From Amycolatopsis viridis (GTDB lineage: Bacteria > Actinomycetota > Actinomycetes > Mycobacteriales > Pseudonocardiaceae), in the NCBI RefSeq assembly GCF_011758765.1, contig NZ_JAANOU010000001.1:3038001-3102000 (forward strand): a stretch of 64,000 nucleotides of DNA, in the 5' to 3' direction. The position numbers and the translations under genes are program-made. Within the stretch, counting starts at the first letter, position 1, and every line of letters begins with the position of its first letter. Below the pieces are notes generated by a model, which was not told the DNA's origin, did not search any database, and saw only the letters and a program-made list of their open reading frames with translations. Below, one piece after another: positions 37,807-47,154 of the stretch.

Positions 37807-38478
37807 TCACACCCCGGCGTGGATCGCGACGAGGGTGTCCGCGTCCACCCCGGTCAGCGACGTGCGGAACACCCGCCGCGGCCCGGGTTCCACGGAGACG
37901 TCGTTGGGTACCACGAGGACGACGCAGCCCGCCGCAGCCGCCGATGCGGCGCCCGGCGGGGAATCTTCGACGGCCACGCAACGCGCCGGATCCACGCCGA
38001 GCAGCCGTGCCGCGCGCAGGTAGGGCTCCGGGTCCGGCTTGTTGCGGCCGCCGACCTCGTCACCGCAGACGGTGGCATCGAAGAAGTCCCGGCCGATCGT
38101 GTTCAGCGCCAGCTCGGTCAGCGCCCGTTCGGTGGAGGTGACCAGCGCCGACGCCAGCCCCGCCCGCCGCACCGACGCCAGCGCCTCGCGCGCGCCGGGC
38201 CGCCAGGGCAGCTCGTCGGCGAACAGGTTCGCGGTGCGGTCGCGGATCCACGCGCCGGTGCGGGCGACCGCGGCGGGCGCCGGTTCGTGCCCGGTCACGG
38301 TCAGCAGGTAGGACGCGGTGGCGTCCATGTTGGACCCCACGAGGGTCAGCCGCTGCTCGGTGCTCAGCGTGCCGCCCAGCCACTCCGCGCACTCGTACAG
38401 CGCCACATCCCACAGCTTCTCCGAGTCCACGAGCGTGCCGTCCATGTCCCAGAGCACGGCAGCCAGGCCGTCCGTCAA
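37807..38478 (-). CDS. HAD-superfamily phosphatase (beta-phosphoglucomutase-like)
   Basis: The product is 223 aa. AVLWDMDGTLVDSEKLW is motif I with the nucleophile Asp, ASALVTSTERA is motif II, and RNKPDPEPYLRAARLLGVDP then VAVEDSPPGAASA are motifs III and IV. An alpha-helical cap lies between motifs I and II. It is a small-molecule phosphatase of unknown substrate. The likely start is TTG at 38476-38478, preceded by AGAGGGAG; it lies 16 bp after the metH stop and is probably co-transcribed with it. Confidence 0.9.
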   Translation of the reverse strand: MTDGLAAVLWDMDGTLVDSEKLWDVALYECAEWLGGTLSTEQRLTLVGSNMDATASYLLTVTGHEPAPAAVARTGAWIRDRTANLFADELPWRPGAREALASVRRAGLASALVTSTERALTELALNTIGRDFFDATVCGDEVGGRNKPDPEPYLRAARLLGVDPARCVAVEDSPPGAASAAAAGCVVLVVPNDVSVEPGPRRVFRTSLTGVDADTLVAIHAGV

Positions 38479-38494
38479 GTGGTTCTCCCTCTGC

Positions 38495-41400
38495 TCAGGT
38501 GTTGAAGTACTTGGCCTCGGGGTGGTGGGCCACGATCGCGTCGGTGGACTGCTCGGGATGCAGCTGGAACTCCTCGGACAGCTTGACGCCGATGCGCTCG
38601 GCGCCGAGCAGCTCCACGATGGTGGCGCGGTCCTCCAGGTTGGGGCAGGCGCCGTAGCCGAGGGAGAACCGGGCGCCGCGGTAACCCAGCTTGAAGAACT
38701 CCTCGACCTCGCGCGGGTCCTCGTCGGCGACCGCGCGGCCGCTGGCGAAGTGCAGCTCCTGCCGGACACGGCGGTGCCAGTACTCGGCCAGCGCCTCGGT
38801 CAGCTGCACGCCAAGGCCGTGCACCTCCAGGTAGTCGCGGTAGGCGTCGGCGGCGAACAGCTCGTTGGCGTAGTCGGCGATCGGCTGGCCCATGGTCACC
38901 AGGGTCAGCGGCAGCACGTCCACCTCGCCGGTCTCGCGCGGCCGGTAGAAGTCGGCCAGGCACAGGTACCGGTCGCGCGTCTGCCGCGGGAAGGTGAACC
39001 GGGCCCGCTCCGGGGCGTCGGCGTGCGCCTCGGACAGCACCACCAGGTCGTTGCCCTCGGCGACGGCCGGGAAGTACCCGTAGACGACGGCCGCGTGCTG
39101 CAGGACCCCGTCGGTGGCCAGCCGGTCCAGCCAGTACCGCAGCCGCGGTCGGCCTTCGGTCTCCACCAGCTGCTCGTAGCTGGGGCCGTGTCCACCGCGG
39201 GCGCCGCGCAGGCCCCACTGGCCGAGGAAGGTGGCCCGCTCGTCGAGCAGGGTGGCGTATTCGGCGACCGGGATGCCCTTCACCACGCGGGTGCCCCAGA
39301 AGGGCGGCACGGGCACGGGCACGTCGGTCGCGACATCGGATCGGGCGGGAATCGGGGCCTCCGGCTCTCGGGCGGACTTGCGGGCTTCGGCGATGCGCAG
39401 GGACCGCTCGCGGCGGGCCTTGCGCTCCGCTCTCTTCGCGGCCTCCTCGGCGCTGATCTCCGGTGCCCGGCCCTGCTTGGCGGCCATGATGGTGTCCATC
39501 AGCCGCAGGCCCTCGAACGCGTCCCGCGCGTAGCGGACGTCGCCGTGGTAGAGCTCGGCGAGGTCGTTCTCGACGTAGGTGCGGGTCAGGGCCGCCCCGC
39601 CGAGCAGGACCGGCCAGCGGCCGGCGACCTCCCGCGAGTTCATCTCCTCCAGGTTCTCCTTCATGACCACCGTGGATTTCACCAGCAGCCCGGACATGCC
39701 GATCGCGTCCGCCGCGTGCTCCTGCGCGGCATCCAGGATCGCGCTGATGGGCTGCTTGATACCCAGGTTGATCACGTCGTACCCGTTGTTGGACAGGATG
39801 ATGTCGACCAGGTTCTTGCCGATGTCGTGCACGTCGCCCTTGACCGTGGCCAGCACGATCTTGCCCTTGGTCTGCACGTCGCCGTGGCTCTGCTCCTGGA
39901 TGTGCGGCTCGAGGTGGGCGACGGCGGCCTTCATCACCTCGGCCGACTGCAGCACGAACGGCAGCTGCATCTGACCGGAGCCGAACAGCTCACCGACCGT
40001 CTTCATGCCGGACAGCAGGGTCTCGTTCACGATGTCCAGCGCCGGCTTCTCGGCCAGCGCGGCGTCCAGGTCGGCCTCCAGGCCGGTGCGCTCGCCGTCC
40101 ACGATCCGCCGCTCCAGCCGGTCGAACAGCGGCAGCGCGGCCAGCTCCTCGGCGCGGGACGCGCGACTGGAGGCCGCCGAAACGCCCTCGAACAGCGACA
40201 TCAGCTTCTGCAGCGGGTCGTAGCCCTCCCGCCGCCGGTCGTAGACCAGGTCGAGCGCCACCTCCCGCTGCTCGTCGGGGATGCGGGCCATCGGCAGGAT
40301 CTTCGACGCGTGCACGATGGCCGTGGTCAGCCCGGCCTGGACGCATTCGTGCAGGAACACCGAGTTCAGCACCTGGCGCGCGGCGGCGTTGAGCCCGAAC
40401 GAGACGTTGGAGATGCCCAGCGTCGTCTGCACCGCCGGGTAGCGGCGCTTGAGCTCGCGGATCGCCTCGATCGTCTCCAGCGCGTCGCGGCGGGTCTCCT
40501 CCTGGCCGGTGGTGATCGGGAACGTCAGGCAGTCGACGATGATGTCCTCGGCGCGCATCCCCCAGTTGGTCACCAGGTCCTCGATCGTGCGGGTCGCGAC
40601 CCGCACCTTCCACTCGGCGGTGCGGGCCTGGCCTTCCTCGTCGATGCACATCACCACGACCGCGGCGCCGTGCTCGGACACCAGCCGCATGATGCGCTGG
40701 AACCGGGAGTCCGGGCCGTCCCCGTCCTCGTAGTTGACGCTGTTGACCACGCAGCGGCCGCCGAGCCGCTCCAGCCCGGCCTGCAGCACCGCCGGTTCGG
40801 TGGAGTCCAGCATGATCGGCAGCGTGGACGCCGTGGCCAGCCGCCCGGCCAGCTCGGCCATGTCGGCCGCTCCGTCCCGGCCCACGTAGTCCACGCACAG
40901 GTCGAGCAGGTGGGCACCGTCGCGGGTCTGCTCGCGCGCGATCTCCACGCAGTCCTCGTAGCGGCCCTCGAGCATCGCCTCCCGGAACTTCTTGGAGCCG
41001 TTGGCGTTGGTGCGCTCGCCCACCATCAGCACCGAGGCGTCCTGCTCGAACGGCACCGCCTGGTACAGCGACGACACCCCCGGCTCGGGCCGCGGGCGGC
41101 GCTCCGCGCGCTCCACGTCGCGCACCGCCTCCGCCAGCTGCCGGATGTGCTCGCCGGTGGTGCCGCAACAGCCGCCCACCAGGCCCACGCCGAACTCGCG
41201 CACGAACCCGGACAAGGCTTCGGCGAGCCCGTCCGGCGACAGCGGGTACACCGCGCCGTCGGGGCCCAGCTCGGGCAGGCCCGCGTTCGGCATCACCGAC
41301 AGCGGAACCCGGGCGGACCTGGACAGCGTGCGCAGGTGCTCGCTCATCTCGGCCGGGCCGGTGGCGCAGTTCAGGCCGATCAGGTCGATGCCGAGCGGTT

Positions 41401-42046
41401 CCAGCGCGGCCAGCGCGGCGCCCACCTCGGTGCCGAGCAGCATGGTGCCGGTCGTCTCCACCGTGATCGAGGCGATCACCGGCACCTCCTGCCCGGCCGC
41501 GCGCATCGCCCGCCGCGCCCCCAGGATCGCCGCCTTGGTCTGCAACAGGTCCTGGGAGGTCTCGACCAGCACCGCGTCGACGCCGCCGTGCAGCAGGCCG
41601 GTGACCTGCTCGGCGTAGGCGTCGCGCAGCTGCGCGTACGGCGCGTGCCCCAGGGTGGGCAGCTTGGTGCCCGGCCCCACCGAACCCAGCACGAACCGGG
41701 GTCGCTGCGGCGTCGCGTACTCGTCGGCGGTCTCCCGCGCCAGCCGCGCGCCGGCCTCGGCGAGCTCGCCGATCCGGTCGGCGATCCCGTACTCCCCCAG
41801 GTTCGCCAGGTTCGCGCCGAAGGTGTTGGTCTCCACCGCGTCCGCGCCGGCCTCGAGGTAGCCGCGGTGGATGCCGCGCACCACGTCCGGCCGGGTGACG
41901 TTCAGGATCTCGTTGCAGCCCTCGAGGCCCGCGAAGTCGTCCAGCGAGAGGTCGTGCGCCTGCAGCGCCGTGCCCATCGCGCCGTCCGCCACGACCACAC
42001 GGGCGGCGAGGGCGTCCAGCAGCGGTGACGAAGAGCGATCCGACAT
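38495..42046 (-). CDS. metH: Cobalamin-dependent methionine synthase MetH
   Basis: The product is 1183 aa with all four modules in order. The homocysteine-binding barrel has GVGLVGGCCGTTGEH, with its zinc Cys pair. The methyltetrahydrofolate-binding barrel has VGERTNANGSKKFREAM. The B12 domain has TVKGDVHDIGKNLV with the axial His in DxHxxG. The C-terminal activation domain ends EQSTDAIVAHHPEAKYF. It methylates homocysteine to methionine. ATG 42044-42046 is preceded by GGAGG. A -10-like TAGCCT ends 7 nt before the ATG. No cobalamin riboswitch fits in the 51-bp gap to the divergent PAC2 gene. Confidence 0.97.
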   Translation of the reverse strand: MSDRSSSPLLDALAARVVVADGAMGTALQAHDLSLDDFAGLEGCNEILNVTRPDVVRGIHRGYLEAGADAVETNTFGANLANLGEYGIADRIGELAEAGARLARETADEYATPQRPRFVLGSVGPGTKLPTLGHAPYAQLRDAYAEQVTGLLHGGVDAVLVETSQDLLQTKAAILGARRAMRAAGQEVPVIASITVETTGTMLLGTEVGAALAALEPLGIDLIGLNCATGPAEMSEHLRTLSRSARVPLSVMPNAGLPELGPDGAVYPLSPDGLAEALSGFVREFGVGLVGGCCGTTGEHIRQLAEAVRDVERAERRPRPEPGVSSLYQAVPFEQDASVLMVGERTNANGSKKFREAMLEGRYEDCVEIAREQTRDGAHLLDLCVDYVGRDGAADMAELAGRLATASTLPIMLDSTEPAVLQAGLERLGGRCVVNSVNYEDGDGPDSRFQRIMRLVSEHGAAVVVMCIDEEGQARTAEWKVRVATRTIEDLVTNWGMRAEDIIVDCLTFPITTGQEETRRDALETIEAIRELKRRYPAVQTTLGISNVSFGLNAAARQVLNSVFLHECVQAGLTTAIVHASKILPMARIPDEQREVALDLVYDRRREGYDPLQKLMSLFEGVSAASSRASRAEELAALPLFDRLERRIVDGERTGLEADLDAALAEKPALDIVNETLLSGMKTVGELFGSGQMQLPFVLQSAEVMKAAVAHLEPHIQEQSHGDVQTKGKIVLATVKGDVHDIGKNLVDIILSNNGYDVINLGIKQPISAILDAAQEHAADAIGMSGLLVKSTVVMKENLEEMNSREVAGRWPVLLGGAALTRTYVENDLAELYHGDVRYARDAFEGLRLMDTIMAAKQGRAPEISAEEAAKRAERKARRERSLRIAEARKSAREPEAPIPARSDVATDVPVPVPPFWGTRVVKGIPVAEYATLLDERATFLGQWGLRGARGGHGPSYEQLVETEGRPRLRYWLDRLATDGVLQHAAVVYGYFPAVAEGNDLVVLSEAHADAPERARFTFPRQTRDRYLCLADFYRPRETGEVDVLPLTLVTMGQPIADYANELFAADAYRDYLEVHGLGVQLTEALAEYWHRRVRQELHFASGRAVADEDPREVEEFFKLGYRGARFSLGYGACPNLEDRATIVELLGAERIGVKLSEEFQLHPEQSTDAIVAHHPEAKYFNT

Positions 42047-42053
42047 GACCTCC

Positions 42054-42059
42054 AGGCTA
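42054..42059 (-). promoter_or_regulatory. -10 box TAGCCT of metH
   Basis: Minus-strand TAGCCT is followed by GGAGGTC and the metH ATG. It is back-to-back with the PAC2 -10 about 30 bp away, so the two promoters share one short control region. Confidence 0.45.
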
Positions 42060-42085
42060 CGGTCTCGCCGGTGCCCGGGGGGTCG

Positions 42086-42091
42086 TAGGCT
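42086..42091 (+). promoter_or_regulatory. -10 box TAGGCT of a leaderless PAC2 promoter
   Basis: TAGGCT is followed by gggtgg and then GTG at 42098. The 6-nt gap predicts a leaderless mRNA for the PAC2-MFS pair. Confidence 0.5.
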
Positions 42092-42097
42092 GGGTGG

Positions 42098-43012
42098 GTG
42101 AGTGACCCAGCCGACGCGACCCCGCAGCCCGAGCAGTCCGTCCCCGGGGACGACGCGTCCCGGGAACGCGTCATGATTCTGGCCTTCGAAGGCTGGAACG
42201 ACGCAGGTGACGCGGCCAGCACCGCCGTGGAGCACCTCCAGCTCAGCTGGGACGCCAAACCGCTCGCCGAGCTGGAACCGGACGACTACTACGACTTCCA
42301 GGTCAGCCGCCCCACCGTCCGCCTGGTGGACGGCGTCACCCGGAGAGTGGAATGGCCGACCACCCGCCTGGCGATCTGCCACCCGCCCGGCTACGACCAG
42401 GACATCGTGCTGGTGACCGGCCCCGAGCCGAACATGCGGTGGCGCGCGTTCTGCCGTGAGCTGCTCGACCACATCGAGGACCTGGGGGTGACCACGGTCG
42501 TCACGCTCGGCGCCCTGCTCGCCGACACCGCCCACACCCGGCCGGTCCCGGTCACCGGCACCGCCTACGACCCGGAGGCGGCGGCCCGGTTCGGGCTGGA
42601 ACGCAGCCGCTACCAGGGTCCGACCGGCATCGTCGGCATCCTCCAGGACGCGTGCGTGCAGGCCGGCATCCCGGCCATCTCCATCTGGGCCGCGGTGCCG
42701 CACTACGTGTCCCACCCGCCGTCCCCCAAGGCGACGCTGGCGCTGCTGCACAAGCTCGAGGACGTCCTCGACGTCGAGGTCCCGCTGGGCGCGCTGCCCG
42801 AGCAGGCCGAGGAGTGGCAGCAGACGGTCACCGAGATGGCCGAGGAGGACGAGGAGATCGCCGAGTACGTGCGCACGCTGGAAGAGCGCGGCGACGCCGA
42901 GACGGCGATCACCCTGGAGGAGTCGAGCGGCGAGAAGATCGCCGCCGAGTTCGAGCGCTACCTGCGGCGGCGCCGTCCGGGCGCGGAGGGGCCGGGCCCG
43001 GCCGGCCGGTGA
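42098..43012 (+). CDS. PAC2-family protein
   Basis: The product is 304 aa. VMILAFEGWNDAGDAASTAV and VLVTGPEPNMRWRAFCRELL are hallmarks of the actinobacterial PAC2 family, and the C-terminus is a charged helix (EEDEEIAEYVRTLEERGDAE). PAC2 is named after eukaryotic proteasome assembly chaperones, but the role of the bacterial members is unproven; the proteasome gene cluster 15-24 kb away makes the question relevant. It is divergent from metH, as in M. tuberculosis (Rv2125). GTG start, no ribosome binding site. Confidence 0.92.
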   Translation: MSDPADATPQPEQSVPGDDASRERVMILAFEGWNDAGDAASTAVEHLQLSWDAKPLAELEPDDYYDFQVSRPTVRLVDGVTRRVEWPTTRLAICHPPGYDQDIVLVTGPEPNMRWRAFCRELLDHIEDLGVTTVVTLGALLADTAHTRPVPVTGTAYDPEAAARFGLERSRYQGPTGIVGILQDACVQAGIPAISIWAAVPHYVSHPPSPKATLALLHKLEDVLDVEVPLGALPEQAEEWQQTVTEMAEEDEEIAEYVRTLEERGDAETAITLEESSGEKIAAEFERYLRRRRPGAEGPGPAGR

Positions 43013-44136
43013 GCGGGCGGCTCGCCCGCGCCGCGCTGTACGTCGGAGGGCTGCTCGGCCCGTTCGGGGGCGGGGTGGTGTCGTCGATGCTGCCCGAGCT
43101 GTCGGGCAGTTTCGGCGTGTCGCAAGCCGCCGCGGCGTCCGCGCTGACCGCCTACCTGCTGCCGTTCGCGCTGGTCATGCTCGTGTCCGGGACGTTCGGC
43201 GCGCGCTGGGGACCAGGGCGGACGATCCGGATCGCCTATGCCGGTTACGTCGTGGCCGCGGCGCTGTCGGCCCTCGCGCCGTGGTTCTGGCTGTTCCAGA
43301 TCAGCCGTGGCCTGCAGGGCGTGGCGAACGCGTTCACCACGCCCCTGTTGCTGACCAAGCTCGCCGCCAGCACCCCGCCCAGCCGGCTCGGCCGGGCGCT
43401 CGGCGCGTTCGGTGCCGCGCAAGCGCTGGGGCAGACGTCGGCTCCGCTGGTGGGCGGGCTGGCCGCGGAGACCGACTGGTGGTGGGCGTTCGCCGGCATC
43501 GCGCTGGTCGCACTGGTCCTCACGGCCAGTCCGCTGCCGCCGGACGAGCCGGCCGGGGCGGCGGGGACGCAGCTGCGCGACGCGTGGCGGCCGATCGTGC
43601 TGTGGGCCGGCGCGGTGGTGTTCCTGGCCTGGGCGTGCCTGGCCGGGCTGCCGTTCCTGGTCGCCTTCCGGGTGGACGACCTGTTCGGACTGGCACCGGA
43701 CGTGCGTGGTCTGGTGCTGACCGCCTACGGCATCGCCGGCTTCGTGGCCGCCCGGCTGGCCGGGACGGCGTCGGACCGGTTCGGGCCGCGGGCCGCGCTG
43801 GCTGCCGGGCTGCTGATGGGCGCGGCGGCGATCGCCTCGATCGGGCTGTTCCCGTCGCTGCCCGCGGTGACGATCGCGTGGGCCGTGGGCGGGGTGTGCG
43901 GGCAGCTGATCCTGGTCGCGGTCAACGCGACCGTGCTCGGGGGCGCCGGTCCGGGGCGCAGTGGTGCGATCTCGGTGGTGACCTCGCTGCGGTTCCTCGG
44001 CATGTCCGCCTCGCCCGCCGTGTTCACCGGCCTGTACCGGCAAAGCCCGGTGCTGGGTTTCCTCGTGGCAGCCGGGGTGCTCGCGGCGGCGGTTCCGCTG
44101 GTGGCGCTGCGGCCGCGGTCAGAGGATGCGGCGTAG
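43009..44136 (+). CDS. Major facilitator superfamily transporter
   Basis: The product is 375 aa with about twelve membrane helices. LPFALVMLVSGTFGARWGPG carries the loop 2-3 motif and VAARLAGTASDRFGPRAALA the equivalent in the second half. It is a drug-resistance/sugar-efflux type MFS protein of unknown substrate. GTG at 43009 overlaps the PAC2 stop (GTGA). Its last 18 bp overlap the convergent metallophosphoesterase gene. Confidence 0.9.
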   Translation: MSGRLARAALYVGGLLGPFGGGVVSSMLPELSGSFGVSQAAAASALTAYLLPFALVMLVSGTFGARWGPGRTIRIAYAGYVVAAALSALAPWFWLFQISRGLQGVANAFTTPLLLTKLAASTPPSRLGRALGAFGAAQALGQTSAPLVGGLAAETDWWWAFAGIALVALVLTASPLPPDEPAGAAGTQLRDAWRPIVLWAGAVVFLAWACLAGLPFLVAFRVDDLFGLAPDVRGLVLTAYGIAGFVAARLAGTASDRFGPRAALAAGLLMGAAAIASIGLFPSLPAVTIAWAVGGVCGQLILVAVNATVLGGAGPGRSGAISVVTSLRFLGMSASPAVFTGLYRQSPVLGFLVAAGVLAAAVPLVALRPRSEDAA

Positions 44137-44943
44137 CGGGACCGGCCCCCGTGCCCGCTTGCGCCACTCGCGCGGGTAGCCGAGGGACACCTCCTCGAAG
44201 CGGACGCCGTCGGCCCACGTCGTGCGCGGAATGTGCAGGTGCCCGAACACCGCGGCCTCGGCCCGGTAGCGCAGGTGCCAGTCCTCGGTGCGGGTGGTGC
44301 CGCACCACAGCGCGAACTCGGGATGACGCAGCGGCGCCGTCGGGTGGCGATGGAGCGGCCAGTGCGACAGGAGGATGGTGCCGTGGTCGGCGGGGATGGC
44401 GTCCAGCCGCTGTTCGCTGATCTTGAGCCGGTGGTCGCACCAGTCCGGCCGGCTGGGGAACGGGTCCGGGTCGAGGTAGAACTCGTCGGTGCACACCACG
44501 TTCGCCGCGCGGGCCTGCGCGAGCGCCTCGGCCGTGGACGCGTTCTCGGCCTGGGGAGTGCGCCAGCTGTAGTCGTAGAGCAGGAACAGCGCCGCGATGG
44601 TGAGCGGGCGGCCGGCGTGCGGCCAGACCAGGTAGTCGTCCTCGGGGGTGTGGACGCCCAGGTCGCGGCAGCGCCGCACGAGGTGCCGGTAGCGGGTCTC
44701 GCCGCGCAGTTCGCCGCCGTCGCGCGGGACGGTCCACAGTTCGTGGTTGCCCGGCACCCACACCACCTCGGCGAAGCGGGACTTGAGCGTGGCGAGGGTG
44801 CCGATGACGGCGTCGGCCCGCTCGGCGACGTCCCCCGCGACGAGCAGCCAGTCGTCCGGGGAGTCCGGCTGGATTTCGTCGATCAGCGGCGCGTTGCCGG
44901 TGTGGGTGACGTGGAGGTCGCTGGTGGCGTAGAGGCGGGGCAC
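44119..44943 (-). CDS. Calcineurin-like metallophosphoesterase
   Basis: The product is about 274 aa. YATSDLHVTHTGNAPLI (DxH), LLVAGDVAERAD (GDxxx), VWVPGNHELW (GNHE) and the later HWPL and FGHLHIPRTTW (GHxH) supply the full set of metal ligands. Substrate is unknown; related proteins act on cyclic nucleotides or phosphate esters. The start is uncertain: GTG 44941-44943 fits the family N-terminus but has GGAG only 2 nt away; the frame is open to 45009. It lies downstream of mshC, separated by a hairpin. Confidence 0.88.
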   Translation of the reverse strand: MPRLYATSDLHVTHTGNAPLIDEIQPDSPDDWLLVAGDVAERADAVIGTLATLKSRFAEVVWVPGNHELWTVPRDGGELRGETRYRHLVRRCRDLGVHTPEDDYLVWPHAGRPLTIAALFLLYDYSWRTPQAENASTAEALAQARAANVVCTDEFYLDPDPFPSRPDWCDHRLKISEQRLDAIPADHGTILLSHWPLHRHPTAPLRHPEFALWCGTTRTEDWHLRYRAEAAVFGHLHIPRTTWADGVRFEEVSLGYPREWRKRARGPVPLRRIL

Positions 44944-45071
44944 GGCTCCACCGTAGAGCGGCCCGCCCACGACCAGCACGACGGTGGCGCGGCGGGCTCG
45001 CGCGCGCACGTGACCTCGGCCGCCCGGCGGTGTCTCTGCCGGTCGGGCAGCAGCGGCAGCGGGAGTGGTCC

Positions 45072-45104
45072 GGCGCGGCCCTGGGGCTCGCCCAGGGCCG
45101 CGCC
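45072..45104 (-). terminator. Hairpin terminator downstream of mshC
   Basis: ggcgcggccctggg, a 5-nt loop gctcg, and the exact complement form a 14-bp stem 21 bp after the mshC stop. A GTATA-N6-TATAC repeat lies directly between the stop and this stem. Confidence 0.75.
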
Positions 45105-45120
45105 GTATAGGTCGTTATAC
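45105..45120 (-). promoter_or_regulatory. GTATA-N6-TATAC repeat, copy 4
   Basis: Plus strand: gtataggtcgttatac, directly abutting the hairpin at 45072-45104 and 5 bp from the mshC stop. Outside the core it also shares flanking CGCC with copy 3. Confidence 0.5.
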
Positions 45121-45125
45121 GCTCG

Positions 45126-46364
45126 TCAGAGCTCGACGCCGAGCAGCGCGTCCACCGCGACGCGGATCAGGGCGGGCGCGCCCGTGTCGCGCCCGCCCTG
45201 GCGGATCGCCTCGTCGGCCCACGCGTCGACCGCCCGCATGGCGTTGACCGTGTCCAGGTCGTCGGCCAGGTGGTCGCGCAGGCGGGCAATGGTGTCGTCG
45301 GCCTCCGGCCCGGACGGCAGCGCCACCGCCTCCCGCCAGCGCGCGAGCCGCTCCTGCGCGGTGGTGAGCAGGTCGTCGGTCCACGAGCGGTCGCTGCGGT
45401 AGTGGCCGGCGAACAGCGCGAGCCGGATCGCGTTCGGATTGACCCCGTCGGCCCGCAACCGCGACACGAACACCAGGTTGCCCCGGGACTTCGACATCTT
45501 CTCGCCGTTGAGGCCGATCATGCCGCCGTGCACGTAGTGCCGGGCGAACGGGTGCTCACCCGAGAGGGCCTCGGCGTGCGCCGCGCTGTACTCGTGGTGC
45601 GGGAAGATCAGGTCCGAACCGCCGCCCTGCACGTCGAAGCCCATGCCGAGCCGGTTCACCGCGATGGCGCTGCACTCGATGTGCCAGCCGGGCCGGCCGG
45701 GACCGAGCTCCGACTCCCAGGACGGCTCGCCGGGGCGGGCACAGCGCCACAGCAGCGCGTCCAGCGGGTCACGCTTCCCCCGGCGGTCCGGGTCGCCCCC
45801 GCGCTCGGCGAAGAACTTCGCCATGGTCTGCGCGTCGTAGCCGGACTCGTAGCCGAACCGGCCGGTGGCGGACCGGTCGAAGTAGATGTCCGGGTACTCC
45901 GGGTCGTCGGCCCGGTAGGCGGCGCCGTCGGCCAGGAGCTTCGAGATGGCCTCGACGATCTCCGGGATGCTCTCCACCGCGCCGACGAACTGCTTTGGCG
46001 GCAGCACCCGCAGCGCCTCCATGTCCTCGCGGAACAAGGCGGTCTCACGCAGTCCGAGGACCACCCAGTCGTCGGAGTCCCGTTCGGCGCGCTCCAGCAG
46101 CGGGTCGTCGACGTCGGTCACGTTCTGCACGTAGTGCACCGTGTGGCCGCTGTCCCGCCAGACCCGGTTGACCAGGTCGAACGCGAGGTAGGTCGCCGCG
46201 TGCCCGAGGTGGGTGGCGTCGTACGGGGTGATGCCGCAGACGTACATCCGAGCCGTCTTGCCGGGCGCGGTGGGGCGCACCTGCCCGGTGGCCGTGTCGT
46301 ACAACCGGAGGGCGCGCGGAGTGCCCGGCACGTACGGCAGGGGCACCGAGGACCAAGTCTTCAT
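45126..46364 (-). CDS. mshC: Mycothiol ligase MshC (Cys:GlcN-Ins ligase)
   Basis: The product is 412 aa. [20 protein letters not shown] has zinc ligand Cys43 and the HIGH-like HLGH (52-55). [10 protein letters not shown] and [11 protein letters not shown] complete the zinc site and [10 protein letters not shown] is the KMSKS loop. It is a cysteinyl-tRNA synthetase paralogue; the N-terminus and the length of 412 aa match MshC rather than CysS. It joins cysteine to glucosaminyl-inositol in mycothiol synthesis, the main thiol of actinobacteria. The mRNA is probably leaderless. Confidence 0.95.
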   Translation of the reverse strand: MKTWSSVPLPYVPGTPRALRLYDTATGQVRPTAPGKTARMYVCGITPYDATHLGHAATYLAFDLVNRVWRDSGHTVHYVQNVTDVDDPLLERAERDSDDWVVLGLRETALFREDMEALRVLPPKQFVGAVESIPEIVEAISKLLADGAAYRADDPEYPDIYFDRSATGRFGYESGYDAQTMAKFFAERGGDPDRRGKRDPLDALLWRCARPGEPSWESELGPGRPGWHIECSAIAVNRLGMGFDVQGGGSDLIFPHHEYSAAHAEALSGEHPFARHYVHGGMIGLNGEKMSKSRGNLVFVSRLRADGVNPNAIRLALFAGHYRSDRSWTDDLLTTAQERLARWREAVALPSGPEADDTIARLRDHLADDLDTVNAMRAVDAWADEAIRQGGRDTGAPALIRVAVDALLGVEL

Positions 46365-46370
46365 GCCCCA

Positions 46371-46376
46371 ACCCTA
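46371..46376 (-). promoter_or_regulatory. -10 box TAGGGT of a leaderless mshC promoter
   Basis: Minus-strand TAGGGT is followed by TGGGGC and the mshC ATG. Its TAG is also the stop codon of the upstream pentapeptide-repeat gene. Confidence 0.5.
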
Positions 46377-47090
46377 GGTGGCGCCGGGGTGCCGCGTCCC
46401 GCCCGGTGGGAACGGCGCCGTCCCGGCCGGCTGGTCCTCGACGACCAGGCCGGTCTGGGTCGCCAGGCCGACCGCGATCGCGACGGCCTGCTCGGTGCTG
46501 ATCTTCGCACCGGCCAGGGTGCGCAGTCCGCGCACCGCGCGGAGGTTCGAGGAGCGCAGGTCGCAGTCCGCGGCACGGCGAACGGCGAACTCGGCGCCCT
46601 CCAGGTCGCACTCCACGAAGGCGACCGTGGACAGGTCGCCCAGGAACATCGCTTCCCGGAACGAGCAGCCCTGGAAGACCACGGCCTGCTTCACCCGCTC
46701 CAGCTCGATCGTGGCGTAGTCGAAGCGGCACCCCTCGGCGAGGACGTCGCTCGCCTGCCGGAACACCAGGTGCAACCCGATGCCCCGGCTCGCCTCGACG
46801 TGGACGCGGCGCGCCGTCGTCGCCGGCAGGGTGGCGTTGGACAGCTCGGTGTCGACCAGGTGCACGTTGGACAGTTCCAGGGGCGCGAGCCGGCTTCCCG
46901 ACAGGTCGAGGTTCGACAGGACCGATTCCGCGATCGACCCCTCGCCGGTCACCCCGGCAGAGGTACTGCCGGTGATGGCGACCCGCGTCAGGTCGAACTC
47001 GCCGCGCAGTCCCGGGGCGCCCGCTACCAGTTCGGCACGATCGAGGGACGGAAGCCGGATCTTGCGGCCGGCCACATCGCGGAACTCCAT
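46374..47090 (-). CDS. Pentapeptide-repeat protein
   Basis: The product is 238 aa. Imperfect A(D/N)LxF-like units run through it (for example LSNLDLSGSRLAPLELSNVH and DCDLRSSNLRAVRGLRTL), predicting a right-handed beta helix. The C-terminal 40 residues end in a Pro/Gly-rich tail. A Cys row (EGCRFDY, QGCSFRE, VECDLEG) falls at regular helix positions. Function is unknown; some family members mimic DNA and protect gyrase. It lies directly upstream of mshC on the same strand. Confidence 0.85.
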   Translation of the reverse strand: MEFRDVAGRKIRLPSLDRAELVAGAPGLRGEFDLTRVAITGSTSAGVTGEGSIAESVLSNLDLSGSRLAPLELSNVHLVDTELSNATLPATTARRVHVEASRGIGLHLVFRQASDVLAEGCRFDYATIELERVKQAVVFQGCSFREAMFLGDLSTVAFVECDLEGAEFAVRRAADCDLRSSNLRAVRGLRTLAGAKISTEQAVAIAVGLATQTGLVVEDQPAGTAPFPPGGTRHPGAT

Positions 47091-47154
47091 CCGGCGACGA
47101 TACCGCTCCCACCCCCGGCAGCCGTCCAGTGTGGACAGAGCGGGGACACCGCGG

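Noticed and set aside
38318-42028. A 1236-codon open frame on the plus strand
   Set aside because: It is exactly antisense to metH, its product is Arg/His/Gly-rich with no family, and metH is fully intact. It is a GC-bias artefact.
42047-42097. A cobalamin riboswitch for metH
   Set aside because: The gap to the divergent gene is 51 bp, far too short for a cobalamin riboswitch.
45126-46364. Cysteinyl-tRNA synthetase CysS
   Set aside because: Length (412 aa), the N-terminus and its position match MshC; CysS is longer.
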